Assembly: GCA_964384945.1 (NCBI GenBank)
Contig: CAYLMK010000010.1
Coordinates: 147,554 to 211,553, forward strand
Direction: 5' to 3'
Source: S015-6 sp964384945
GTDB lineage: Bacteria; Desulfobacterota; DSWW01
Length of the DNA stretch: 64,000 nucleotides
Part shown: positions 16,371 through 25,619 of the stretch, piece by piece
Layout: the number at the start of each line of letters is the position of its first letter
Position numbering within the stretch: the stretch's first letter is position 1
Notes under the pieces: generated by a model
What the model was told of the DNA's origin: nothing
Database searches by the model: none
The model's input: the letters and a program-made list of their open reading frames with translations, nothing else
Program-made: the position numbers and the translations under genes

Positions 16371-17510
16371 CTACAGGCTGCGAAAGATGATGCTCCGCTG
16401 GATCTCGGGGACCCCTTCGGTGATGGTTAGCACCCGGGAATCGCGCCAGAAGCGCTGAATCGGGTACTCCATCATGAACCCGTACCCTCCAAAGAGCTGG
16501 ATGGCCTGATTGATGATCGTCTGGGCGGTCTCGCTGCAGAAAAGCTTGACCATCGAGGCCTCCCGGGTGCAGTCCCGGCCCTGGTCGTACATCCAGGCCG
16601 CCTTCCACGTGATGGTGTGCATGATGTCGATGTACATGGCCCATTCGGCGATCTTGAACTGGTTGACCTGAAAATCGATCAGGGGGCGGCCGAACTGGCT
16701 TCTTTCCTCGATGTACTTTTTCGTGATGTCGAAGACGCCCCGGGCCATCCCTGCGCATCGGCCGCCGTAAGAGATGCGGCCGCCGACGAGCGTCTTGACC
16801 ACCTGGGCGAATCCGCCCTCGGTGCCCCCGAGGAGCTTCGAAGCGGGCACCCTGCAGTCCTCGAAAACGAGCTCCGAGGTGTCGGCCGATCGAAGGCCGG
16901 CCTTTTCGAGCTTCCTGGCCACACGGAAGCCCGGGTTGCCCTTGTCCACGATGAACAGGCTGATCCCCTTGGCCCGCTTGCCCGGATCGGTGTAGGCCGC
17001 CACCAGGACGTAATCGCACATCGAACCGTTCGTGATGAAGGTTTTTGTTCCGTTGATGACGTACCCGTCCCCTTCCCGAAACGCCCTGGCCGAGATGCCG
17101 GCCGCGTCCGAGCCGGCGTTGGGCTCGGTCAGCGCGAAGGCGCCGATCTTCTCCCCCCGGACGGCCGGAACGAGGTACTCCCGTTTCTGCTCCTCCGTCC
17201 CGAAGTCGTAGATGGGACTCGTGGCCAGGGTGGCGTGCGCGAGCAGGCAGGAGGCGATCCCGGCGCACACGCGGTTCAGTTCTTCCATGTAAAGGCACTC
17301 GCAGATCTTGTCCGCGCCCGCGCCGCCGTATTCTTCCGGGTACCGGCAGCACAGATAACCCAGGCCTCCGAGCCTGCGGAACAGAGGGACGGGGAATTGC
17401 TCCTTTGCCTCTGCCTCCTCCACGAGCGGGGCGATCTCCTTGTCCACGAACGAGGCGACTGCGTCCCAGAAGATCCTGTGCTCTTCCGAAAGGTCGAAGT
17501 TCAGGCTCAT
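16371..17510 (-). CDS. acyl-CoA dehydrogenase
   Basis: 379 aa, the normal family length. It is a FAD-dependent alpha,beta-dehydrogenase of acyl-CoA thioesters. Diagnostic motifs: FALTEPNAGSD (FAD/substrate loop near 130), GGR then a long helix, QLFGGYGFMMEYP, and the catalytic region TEGVPEIQR near the C-terminus, which keeps the base Glu. Neighbouring genes encode a Na+-pumping decarboxylase and its biotin carrier, so its substrate may be glutaryl-CoA or another acyl-CoA made or used with that complex. This link is inference from position. Confidence 0.92.
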   Translation of the reverse strand: MSLNFDLSEEHRIFWDAVASFVDKEIAPLVEEAEAKEQFPVPLFRRLGGLGYLCCRYPEEYGGAGADKICECLYMEELNRVCAGIASCLLAHATLATSPIYDFGTEEQKREYLVPAVRGEKIGAFALTEPNAGSDAAGISARAFREGDGYVINGTKTFITNGSMCDYVLVAAYTDPGKRAKGISLFIVDKGNPGFRVARKLEKAGLRSADTSELVFEDCRVPASKLLGGTEGGFAQVVKTLVGGRISYGGRCAGMARGVFDITKKYIEERSQFGRPLIDFQVNQFKIAEWAMYIDIMHTITWKAAWMYDQGRDCTREASMVKLFCSETAQTIINQAIQLFGGYGFMMEYPIQRFWRDSRVLTITEGVPEIQRSIIFRSL

Positions 17511-17573
17511 GGCGGTTCCCTCTGGAGGTCACGCGAGATCGAGGTGCAGGCAGGCTTCCCTGTCCGCGCCCTG

Positions 17574-18215
17574 TCAGATCAGTCGCTTGATCGGTTTTGC
17601 CGGGACCCCGACCGCCAGCATGTGCGGCTCGAGCGTCCCGCGCACGACCGAATTGGCCCCGATGCGGCAGAAATCCCCGATCTGCGCCCCCCGCAGGATC
17701 GTCGTCTTCGCGCCGATGTAGACACCGATGCCGATCTTGACCGGGTCGAAGATCAGCCGCGCCTGCGGGTCGGCGTAGAACCAATAGTCGGCCGTCTGGA
17801 TGTGCACGTGTTCTCCGTCCATGATCGAAACGTACTCTCCGCAGATCGTGTATTTGCCCATTTCAATGCTCTTGCCACAATGGATGACGCAGCGGATGCT
17901 GCAGCCGCAAGCCTCCTCGAGGAAAAGCCTGCCGGAAACGTGAACCGTGCTCTCGGCCCGGATCTCGGTGCGCGGCCCCATATAAAGCTCCCCGCCCCTC
18001 ATCTCGATCCGGGTCCTCTCGCCGAGGTGAGATCGCTCGCACAGGGTGATCTTGCAGGTTCCGCCCTGCAGCAGGATCTTCAATCCCTTGCCCAGCCGGC
18101 AGTTCTTCGCCAGGCGGAGCTCCAGGGCGGTGCCGGTCCTTCTGGCTTGCAGCCGCAGCCCCACAATGAACCGGAAGCGTCTCCACCTTAGGGCGAGGCT
18201 TGCGATCAGGGACAT
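17574..18215 (-). CDS. left-handed beta-helix acyltransferase (hexapeptide family)
   Basis: 213 aa. Successive turns of hexapeptide repeats run from about residue 38 to 200 (for example IEMGKYTICGEYVSIMDG and the segment ending ANSVVRG), followed by the typical C-terminal AVGVPAKPIKRL cap. Related proteins are serine, galactoside or maltose O-acetyltransferases and UDP-sugar acyltransferases. The substrate is unknown. It sits between the biotin carrier and acyl-CoA dehydrogenase genes, which is an unusual place for a surface-polysaccharide enzyme. Confidence 0.8.
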   Translation of the reverse strand: MSLIASLALRWRRFRFIVGLRLQARRTGTALELRLAKNCRLGKGLKILLQGGTCKITLCERSHLGERTRIEMRGGELYMGPRTEIRAESTVHVSGRLFLEEACGCSIRCVIHCGKSIEMGKYTICGEYVSIMDGEHVHIQTADYWFYADPQARLIFDPVKIGIGVYIGAKTTILRGAQIGDFCRIGANSVVRGTLEPHMLAVGVPAKPIKRLI

Positions 18216-18378
18216 GCCGGTTCCTCCCGCGGGTACGTCTCAGGGGCTTGACGGGGGTCGGTTCCCGCGACGGGCGGGCCCGGTTTCCGCCACCCGGGAA
18301 AGTCTAACGGAGATCCCCCGGAGATTCCAGTGTCTTCGCATCGAGGGTGCAGGCGCGGCGAAAGAAGCAGGATGTGCT

Positions 18379-18894
<516 letters not shown>

Positions 18895-18906
18895 GAGCTT
18901 GCGTTC

Positions 18907-19452
18907 CTATCGGTTATTTGCCTCTCGGGGTGGTCTTGTGAGAGAAGTCCTTCGAAAAAGGGCCTCCTGCCTGCCCAGGAGCTTCCAGACACTCGCCGGC
19001 TCTCCCTTCCCGGGCGGTGCCGTTGCCCGTGGAGTGCCGAGGGGAACGGAGGCGGCCTCCCGGGCCGCCTGGTCCAGGGCCAGGGTGACGGCGACGGCGA
19101 CCTCGCCGGGCACCGTGGCCAAGGCCAAGGCGACGGCGACGGCCGCCTCGTTCGAGACCGGCGAAGAGGAGGGAGTGGCTTCCGCCTGGTCGGAAAACAT
19201 TTCGGCAGAGGCGGGGGCTGTCGCGACGTTTGCCGCCTCTGCGGGTCCTGCGTCCGGGGCCGCCTCCGGAGCATCGGGAGAAGCGGCACGCCCCTGACCC
19301 CTTTCGATCTCCACAAACACGCGGCCGACGAGGTAGATCGCGATCATCACGATGCCGAGGACGATGAAGACGCCGAAGAACCGGACCGACAGGCCGAACA
19401 GCACCTCCGGGTTCGAGATTCGCTCCACAACGTGCGCCAGCACCCCTTCCAT
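18907..19452 (-). CDS. decarboxylase gamma subunit (OadG-like)
   Basis: 181 aa from ATG 19452, which follows a purine-rich AAAGGGA; a TTG 24 bases upstream is possible. One transmembrane helix (about residues 18-42, FFGVFIVLGIVMIAIYLVG) is typical of OadG, which anchors and orders the complex. The rest is Ala/Val/Pro-rich and much longer than the usual ~85-aa OadG. It includes two stretches of the pattern AVAVALALA and AVAVTLALD and ends with a basic segment. It lies between the beta-subunit and biotin carrier genes. Confidence 0.75.
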   Translation of the reverse strand: MEGVLAHVVERISNPEVLFGLSVRFFGVFIVLGIVMIAIYLVGRVFVEIERGQGRAASPDAPEAAPDAGPAEAANVATAPASAEMFSDQAEATPSSSPVSNEAAVAVALALATVPGEVAVAVTLALDQAAREAASVPLGTPRATAPPGKGEPASVWKLLGRQEALFRRTSLTRPPREANNR

Positions 19453-19533
19453 CCCTTCCCTTTCTGTGCGGTGCAACGGCAGCCCCGGCTCGGCCGCGGC
19501 TCGCGGCGGCCGAGCCGGGTCATCCTTCTGCGC

Positions 19534-20658
19534 CTACTTGAACATGGCGATCATCAGGCCCGCGGCGGCGGCCGTGCCCACCACGCCGGCAACGTTGGGT
19601 CCCATCGCGTGCATGAGGAGGTAGTTCCTGGGGTTGGCCTTCTTCCCCATGTCCTGACAGACGCGGGCGGCCATGGGAACGGCGGATAGGCCCGCCGCCC
19701 CGATGATCGGGTTCATTTTCTCCTTGATGAACAGGTTCATCAACTTCACGGTGAGGACGCCGCCCGCCGTGCAAAGGATAAAATCGAATATGCCGAAGCC
19801 GAAGATGAGCAGGGATTTGGGGTTCAGGAAGTTCTCCGCGTCCATGGTGGCCCCGACCGAGATTCCGAGGAAGATCGTCACGATGTTCATCAGTTCCCGT
19901 TCCGCGGTCTGGGAGAGCCTTCGGACCACCCCGGTCTCCCGCATGAAGTTGCCGAACATGAACATGCCCAGCAGGGGGAGAATGTCCGGGATCATCAGGC
20001 CGATGACGATGGTGCCGATGATCGGGAAGAGGATCTTCTCCCTCGCTGAGACGTGGCGGAGCTGCTTCATCTCGATCCTGCGTTCCTGCTTCGTCGTGAG
20101 AGCGCGGATGACCGGAGGCAGGATGAGCGGCACCATGGCCATGTATGAGTAAGCGGCGAGCGCGTTGGGGCCGATCAGCTGAGGGGCCAGCGCGTTGGTC
20201 AGGTAGATGGTCGTCGGGCCGTCGGCTCCGCCGATGATCGCCACCGAGGCGGCCTCGGGGAGGGTGAATCCGCATGCGTAGGTTCCGAGAAACGTAACAA
20301 AAACACCCAATTGTGCTCCGGCGCCGATGATGAGGGACTTCGGGTTGGCCAGCATGGGCCCGAAGTCGGTCATGACCCCCAGCCCGAGGAAGATCACGCA
20401 GGGGATCACCTCCCACTCGATGCCGTAGTGGTGGAAGATCCAGAGGAGCTGGTGGTCTCCCATCAGGGGGGCGAGGGGCAGGTTCACAAGGAAGATGCCG
20501 AAGCCGATCGGGAGGAGCAGGAGAGGCTCGTACTTCTTCTTGACCGCAAGATAGAGAAAGAAGAAAGCCACCATCCACATGACGACGTATCGCCAGTCCA
20601 GGTGGACGACCCCCAGGCGGCCGACGACCTTTAGGAGCAGATTCTCGAGTGCGGACAT
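19534..20658 (-). CDS. Na+-translocating decarboxylase beta subunit
   Basis: 374 aa from ATG 20658; the open frame continues upstream but the homology begins here. This polytopic membrane protein (about nine to eleven hydrophobic segments) decarboxylates carboxybiotin and pumps Na+ out. The key motif GGADGP (143-148, with Asp146) corresponds to the Na+-site aspartate of OadB, GcdB and MmdB. The segment ending PNVAGVVGTAAAAG is also conserved. The substrate acid (oxaloacetate, methylmalonyl-CoA, glutaconyl-CoA or malonate) depends on the missing alpha subunit. It heads the minus-strand group through 15515. Confidence 0.95.
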   Translation of the reverse strand: MSALENLLLKVVGRLGVVHLDWRYVVMWMVAFFFLYLAVKKKYEPLLLLPIGFGIFLVNLPLAPLMGDHQLLWIFHHYGIEWEVIPCVIFLGLGVMTDFGPMLANPKSLIIGAGAQLGVFVTFLGTYACGFTLPEAASVAIIGGADGPTTIYLTNALAPQLIGPNALAAYSYMAMVPLILPPVIRALTTKQERRIEMKQLRHVSAREKILFPIIGTIVIGLMIPDILPLLGMFMFGNFMRETGVVRRLSQTAERELMNIVTIFLGISVGATMDAENFLNPKSLLIFGFGIFDFILCTAGGVLTVKLMNLFIKEKMNPIIGAAGLSAVPMAARVCQDMGKKANPRNYLLMHAMGPNVAGVVGTAAAAGLMIAMFK

Positions 20659-20795
20659 CCACGGTCGCCTTTTTGTACGGGGTTTTGTTGGAGAGCCTAT
20701 GCATGTATCATAAAGTCTGTAACATTTCAAGAAACCGGTTAGCCCCAACCTTCGTTTTAATCCTCTCGAGGCGGGCCGCCTCTCTGCCCGGAGGG

Positions 20796-20824
20796 ATGAC
20801 GGGGGACACCTGATTGCGTAAAAT
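20796..20824 (+). promoter_or_regulatory. putative sigma70 promoter of the S1-repeat protein gene
   Basis: ATGACG (20796-20801), a 17-base spacer and TAAAAT (20819-20824) lie 44 bases before the start codon, in the divergent gap shared with the decarboxylase beta gene. Confidence 0.4.
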
Positions 20825-20868
20825 GTCCGCCGGGCTTGCATGTTCCTATCAGAGAAGAGGGAGGCAGG

Positions 20869-22359
20869 ATGATCGACGAAGAACGGGAATCGAAAGAACC
20901 CACGTTCGCGGAGCTCTTCGAGGCTGACCCCGCCACACCGGCAAGGGAATTCAGCCCCGGCGACGGGGTCTCCGGAGAGGTGGTCAAGATCAGCGGGGAA
21001 AGCATCTTCATCGATTTGGGAGGCAAGAGCGAGGGGGTCGCGGATGCGGCCGAGTTTCTCGACGAGGAGGGGAACCTCGCCGTGAAGGTGGGCGACCGGC
21101 TGGAATTGAAGGTGGCCTCGGTCGACGAGGGGATCACGCTGAGCAAGGGGCTCAAGGTGAAGGGGTCGCAGGCCCTGAACCTTCTGCAGGACGCGCATGC
21201 CAGCATGCTTCCGGTGGAGGGGCGGGTGACGGCGGTGAAGAAGGGCGGGCTGGACGTAGACATTTCGGGGGTCAAGGCCTTCTGTCCGATCAGCCAGATC
21301 GATCTGGGATTCTGCGACAAGCCCGAACAGCACATCGGATCCAGGTACAACTTCCGCATCCTCGAATTCCGCGAGGGGGGCAGGAACATCGTGGTCTCGC
21401 GCCGGGCCCTTCTCGAAGAGGACAGGGAGCGAATCGCGCGAAGGACCCTGGCCGAAATCAGGCCGGGCGTCGAGCGGGAGGGGCAGGTGACTCGGCTCAC
21501 GGACTTCGGCGCCTTTGTCGACATCGGAGGCGTGGAAGGGCTTGTGCACATCTCGGAGATGGCTCATCATCGGCTGCGTCATCCCTCCGAGCTGGTCGAG
21601 GTGGGGCGGAAGGTCAGGGTCGTGGTTACGGAATACGAGCCCCGGACCGAGGGCAAACAGCGGGTCGGGCTTTCCATGAAGGCCCTCGAGCCGACTCCGT
21701 GGGAGAAGGGGCTGGGAATCTCGGAAGGGCAGATCGTCCGGGGCAAGGTTACCAGGATCCTGGATTTCGGGGCCTTTGTGGAACTCGTGCCCGGCGTCGA
21801 AGGGCTGGTGCACGTCTCGGAGATATCGTACGAACGGGTTGCTCACCCGCGACGCGCGCTCCAGGAGGGCCAGGAGGTGGAGGTGATGGTCCTGGCGATC
21901 GATCAAGAGCGGAAACGAATCTCGCTGTCCATCAAAGAGGTCAGGGGGGTCCGGGCAAAGGAGACCGGGGAGAGCGAGGGCGAGGGCGGGACCGGGCCGC
22001 AGGGGCTCGTCGTCGGCGCGCGCATGGAAGGCGTCGTGGAGAAGATCGTGTCGGGCGGAGTCCTCGTCCGTCTGCCGGGCGCCGGGTTCGGGGCGAGGGG
22101 TTTCCTGCCGCAGGAAGAGCTTGCCCAGGCGGGCGGGACGGACCTGAGGAAGAGGTTCCGTCTCGGCAAGGAACTCTCCGTCGAGGTTGTCGCGATCGCA
22201 GAGGATGGAAGGATCCGGCTTTCCCAGAGGGCGGCCTCCGAGCGGGAGGAGCGTGAGGTCTATCGACGGCACATGGAACAGGGCGAGAAGAAGTCTGCCA
22301 AGCTGGCCACCTTCGGAGACCTGTTCAAGGACCTCAAGCTGCCGAGCAAGAAAGACTAG
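20869..22359 (+). CDS. S1 RNA-binding repeat protein (RpsA-like)
   Basis: 496 aa from ATG 20869, preceded by GAGGGAGG. It has at least four S1/OB repeats: about 33-100 (degenerate), 105-175, 190-265 (GQVTRLTDFGAFVDIG) and 280-350 (GKVTRILDFGAFVEL). A fifth, weaker repeat lies near 385-450. The second and third canonical repeats carry the typical VEGLVHISE motif. It resembles ribosomal protein S1 but is shorter, with a charged tail. Likely an mRNA-binding translation or RNA-stability factor; a full-length RpsA may exist elsewhere. Confidence 0.85.
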   Translation: MIDEERESKEPTFAELFEADPATPAREFSPGDGVSGEVVKISGESIFIDLGGKSEGVADAAEFLDEEGNLAVKVGDRLELKVASVDEGITLSKGLKVKGSQALNLLQDAHASMLPVEGRVTAVKKGGLDVDISGVKAFCPISQIDLGFCDKPEQHIGSRYNFRILEFREGGRNIVVSRRALLEEDRERIARRTLAEIRPGVEREGQVTRLTDFGAFVDIGGVEGLVHISEMAHHRLRHPSELVEVGRKVRVVVTEYEPRTEGKQRVGLSMKALEPTPWEKGLGISEGQIVRGKVTRILDFGAFVELVPGVEGLVHVSEISYERVAHPRRALQEGQEVEVMVLAIDQERKRISLSIKEVRGVRAKETGESEGEGGTGPQGLVVGARMEGVVEKIVSGGVLVRLPGAGFGARGFLPQEELAQAGGTDLRKRFRLGKELSVEVVAIAEDGRIRLSQRAASEREEREVYRRHMEQGEKKSAKLATFGDLFKDLKLPSKKD

Positions 22360-22572
22360 GGGGGCCGGGGATCCGGGGTCAGGGGTGAGGGTGCAGCCCC
22401 GGGACCCGGATAGAACATCGATTTTAACCGTCGGATCCGGCGCTCCCCTCTGCCGGGAATTCTTGGAAATTTCGCGCGCAGGCGTCAGCGCCTCGCGCCA
22501 CTCGTGCGCTGCAGTGGGCGGCGGCGCGGGCCCCGATCCCTGGACCCTGCGTGAGGAGCGGGCGGGTGGAAG

Positions 22573-23964
22573 TCAGCTCCGTCCGTTCCAGCAGTACAGG
22601 CAGAGCCTCTCCCGGGGCAGGCCGACGGCCTCGATCATGTCCTCCAGGCGCTGGTAGCGGAGCGTGGTGACGTTCAGATCCCGCTGGATCCAGTCCACCA
22701 TGGCCCTGTACTGGGGGCTCGCTTCGTCCAGGTAGGCCTGCACGTCCTCCTTGTCCCGCCCTTCCAGCGCGGCGATCGCCTTGCGGGCGGCCAACTCATG
22801 GATATGCCGGGTGGACAGGAGGAACCGGCACGGAAACATGAGCGGAGGGCACGCGGGTCGGATGTGCACCTCCCTGGCACCGTTTTCCCACAGCTTCTGA
22901 ACGGTCAGGTTCTTGAGCTGGGTGCCGCGAACGATGGAGTCCTCGCACAGCACGATTCTCTTGTCTTCGACCACCTCCCTGACCGGAATCAGCTTCATTT
23001 CCGCAACCAGGTCTCGGATCTCCTGGGACGGAGGCGTGTAGCTTCGACCATAGCCCGGCGTGTACTTGACCAGGGCCCTCCGGTAGGGGATGCCGGCCTG
23101 CATGGCATATCCGATCGCGTGGCCTGTGCCTGAATCCGGTACGCCAGCCGCAAAATCCGCCTCGACCGAATCCGACCGAGCCAGGGATCGGCCGCACCGC
23201 TCTCGGACCGCCTCCACCGAGATGCCGTTGTAGCGAGAAGCCGGATACCCCGTGTAGATCCAGAGAAAGGTGCAGATCTGCTCCCGCTCGAATCCCGTCC
23301 GCATCGTCTCGACGTTGTCGGGCTCGATGCGGAGGATCTCTCCGGGCGCCAGGTCCCGTTCGACCCGGAAGCCCAGGTTGGAAAAGGAGCAGCTCTCGGC
23401 GGCCACGGCCCAGTCTCCTCCGCGCCTTCCGATCACGAGGGGCGAGCGCCCGAGGTTGTCTCGTGCCGCGTACAGGCTGTTCCGGGTCACGAGCAGGAGC
23501 GAGCAGGACCCCTGAATCCGCCCCAGGGCGCGGACGATTCCGTCCACCGGATCCTTGCCCATGGAGATCAGGCGGGCCACGATCTCGGTCCGATTGATCC
23601 CCGCCTCGGAGATCTCGGAGAAGGCGGTGCCCTGAGCGTGCAGTTCCTCGACGAGGGCCTCGGCGTTCAGAATCCTGCCCATCGTGGCGACCGCGAACTC
23701 CCCGAAATGGGTCGAGATCAGAATCGGCTGCGGATCGAAGTCGCTGATGACGCCGATGCCGATCCTTCCGGTCATGGTCTTGTATTCGTTGGCGAACTTC
23801 GACTTGAATTGCGCCAGGCGGATGTCCCGGATGCGGCGCTGGATCTGGTTGCCCACCACCACCAGTCCGGACATCTCCGTTCCCATATGGGAATGGTAAT
23901 CGGTTCCGTAGAACAGGGTTTCGGAGCAGTTGCCGGTCGAGACGATTCCAAAAAGGCCGCTCAT
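22573..23964 (-). CDS. purF: PurF-like amidophosphoribosyltransferase with Ser in place of the N-terminal Cys
   Basis: 463 aa. The phosphoribosyltransferase half is intact, with the PRPP loop VLCEDSIVRGTQ near 338-349. Cysteines 231, 372/379, 455 and 458 match in position the [4Fe-4S] ligands of Bacillus-type PurF. The glutaminase half starts MSGLFGIVS: after removal of Met the first residue is Ser, whereas PurF normally needs Cys1. The region equivalent to LQHRGQ reads YHSHMGTE. It may use ammonia or another amine source, be a regulatory paralog, or use serine as a poor N-terminal nucleophile. No other purine gene is adjacent. Confidence 0.85.
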   Translation of the reverse strand: MSGLFGIVSTGNCSETLFYGTDYHSHMGTEMSGLVVVGNQIQRRIRDIRLAQFKSKFANEYKTMTGRIGIGVISDFDPQPILISTHFGEFAVATMGRILNAEALVEELHAQGTAFSEISEAGINRTEIVARLISMGKDPVDGIVRALGRIQGSCSLLLVTRNSLYAARDNLGRSPLVIGRRGGDWAVAAESCSFSNLGFRVERDLAPGEILRIEPDNVETMRTGFEREQICTFLWIYTGYPASRYNGISVEAVRERCGRSLARSDSVEADFAAGVPDSGTGHAIGYAMQAGIPYRRALVKYTPGYGRSYTPPSQEIRDLVAEMKLIPVREVVEDKRIVLCEDSIVRGTQLKNLTVQKLWENGAREVHIRPACPPLMFPCRFLLSTRHIHELAARKAIAALEGRDKEDVQAYLDEASPQYRAMVDWIQRDLNVTTLRYQRLEDMIEAVGLPRERLCLYCWNGRS

Positions 23965-24120
23965 AGGATAGGATCCCCCCGGGTTTCCGATTGACCGCCT
24001 TGTCGGGAGCGCAAGGAAGAAGTCTTGCCTGCCGAAGGGTCGGCGGGCACATAGTAGCGAATCAGGCCGGGGGGGTCAACGCAAGAGGCGGGTTTTTCAT
24101 TGCAGAGGGGGCATTTCTCT

Positions 24121-25065
24121 ATGAGAAGGCTTCGAATCGCCGCGGTTCAGATGCGGGCGAGGCTCGCCGACACGGCATACAACCTCGATCTTGCCGAAAG
24201 GCTTGCAGGCCAGGCGTTCCGCAAGGGGGCCGACTGGGTGATCCTGCCGGAGTTCTTCCCCTCCGCCATGGGGTTTCACCCGGACATGCTCGATGCGGCC
24301 CTGCCCCTGGAAGGCAGGCCCATGGAAATGCTCAGGGGGCTGGCGCGGGAGCACCAGGGGATCGTGGGCGGCAGCTACATCGCGCTTCGCGGCATCCACA
24401 GCTACAACACGTTCGTGTTGGTCTCCCCGGACGGAAAGGTGCAACTGCACGACAAGGATCAGCCGACGATGTGGGAGAATTGCTACTATCTGGGCGGCAG
24501 CGATGACGGGATCCTGGAGACGCCTGTCGGGAAGGCGGGTGCGGTGCTCTGCTGGGAGTTCGTTCGAACCCGCACCGTGAGGCGGCTTCTCGGGCGTGTC
24601 GATCTCGTGGTCGGGGGATCCTGCTGGTGGACACTTCCTGAGAAGCGGCTTCCCGGGTTCCCGCGCAGGCTGCACGACAGGAATCTTGCGATCATGTCCG
24701 AAACGCCGCGCCGATTCGCCAGGCTGCTGGGGGTTCCGGTGATCCACGCCGCCCATGCCGGTGAACTCGTGGGGGGGCTTCCCCTGGCCCCCGGTTTTCC
24801 CTATCGTTCCCACTACCTCGGGGAGACGCAGATCGTGGACGGTGCGGGCCGGATCCTGGCCCGGATGGGGCGGGAAGACGGGGACGGTTTCGTCACGGCC
24901 GATCTGGAGCTTGCGGAGAGGCACGAACCGGCGGAGGCCCTCCCGGCCGGCTTCTGGATCCCCGAACTCCCTCCGGCGTTTCGGATCCTTTGGAGCCTGC
25001 AGAATCTACACGGCCGGGCCTACTACCGTCGGAAGACACTTCCCCACCGGAAGAGAAGGGCCTGA
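24121..25065 (+). CDS. carbon-nitrogen hydrolase (nitrilase superfamily)
   Basis: 314 aa from ATG 24121; an in-frame TTG lies 21 bases upstream. The Glu-Lys-Cys triad is visible: Glu in LPEFF (about 43), Lys in LHDKDQ (about 120) and Cys in VLCWEF (about 150). The substrate is probably an amide, nitrile or ureido compound. The C-terminal extension past about 270 is rich in aromatic and basic residues. Divergent from the purF-like gene, and convergent with the glutaredoxin-like gene. Confidence 0.88.
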   Translation: MRRLRIAAVQMRARLADTAYNLDLAERLAGQAFRKGADWVILPEFFPSAMGFHPDMLDAALPLEGRPMEMLRGLAREHQGIVGGSYIALRGIHSYNTFVLVSPDGKVQLHDKDQPTMWENCYYLGGSDDGILETPVGKAGAVLCWEFVRTRTVRRLLGRVDLVVGGSCWWTLPEKRLPGFPRRLHDRNLAIMSETPRRFARLLGVPVIHAAHAGELVGGLPLAPGFPYRSHYLGETQIVDGAGRILARMGREDGDGFVTADLELAERHEPAEALPAGFWIPELPPAFRILWSLQNLHGRAYYRRKTLPHRKRRA

Positions 25066-25106
25066 TTTCCCGGCAAGTGAGCCGAGCCCTTCCCATGGCT
25101 CCCCGC

Positions 25107-25421
25107 CTATCCGCCAAAGGTCCGGTGCAGGTACTGCTTGATGTCTTCGGATTCGTGCATCGGCTTGCCGTCGACGACCAGGCAGGGGACCTGGGTTTTC
25201 CCGGTCCGGTCGACCAGTTCCTTCTTCTTTTCCGGGTCGTTTCGAGCGTCGTGGAAGACCACCCGCTGCCTGAGCCCGAGATCGTCAATGGCCGTCATGA
25301 CCTTACGGCAGTAAGGGCATTCGGGGAAGAAATACAGCTCGAGCCGCTTCGGCTTCTCGATCGGGCCATGGCTCGATCCGCTTGCAGAAGCCCCCTTTTC
25401 TTGATTGGTTTCTGGACGCAT
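25107..25421 (-). CDS. glutaredoxin-like protein
   Basis: 104 aa. A thioredoxin-fold domain (about 27-102) has the CPYC active site (Cys35, Cys38), a cis-Pro in QVPCLVVDG, and a C-terminal ESEDIKQYL helix as in glutaredoxins and GST N-domains. The first 25 residues are a polar, probably disordered extension. Likely a cytosolic disulfide or glutathione-dependent reductase. Confidence 0.88.
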   Translation of the reverse strand: MRPETNQEKGASASGSSHGPIEKPKRLELYFFPECPYCRKVMTAIDDLGLRQRVVFHDARNDPEKKKELVDRTGKTQVPCLVVDGKPMHESEDIKQYLHRTFGG

Positions 25422-25501
25422 GGCCTTTTTCGCCTCCTCGGAGAATTCGATGCTTGACGGGTACCCGGCGTTTCCCTGTTTGTCAGGTGAAACAGGGGCC
25501 G

Positions 25502-25532
25502 AAAAAGAAAAATCCCCGACATCCGGGGGGAT
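25502..25532 (-). terminator. intrinsic terminator downstream of the ParB-like gene
   Basis: Read on the minus strand, an ATCCCC/GGGGAT stem (25527-25532 with 25512-25517) is followed by TTTTCTTTTT. It lies about 90 bases after the ParB-like stop codon. Confidence 0.75.
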
Positions 25533-25619
25533 TGGACGCCGGGGAGATCTATAGCGAAGCAGAGACTGTGGATCTCTCTTCCCTACAATAATTGAGACGC
25601 GATTCGAAGCGGCAAGGTT

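Noticed and set aside
16312..17784. A 490-codon minus-strand frame overlapping the acyl-CoA dehydrogenase
   Set aside because: Its translation is Arg/Gly-rich and shows no family resemblance, whereas the overlapping frame is a complete acyl-CoA dehydrogenase.
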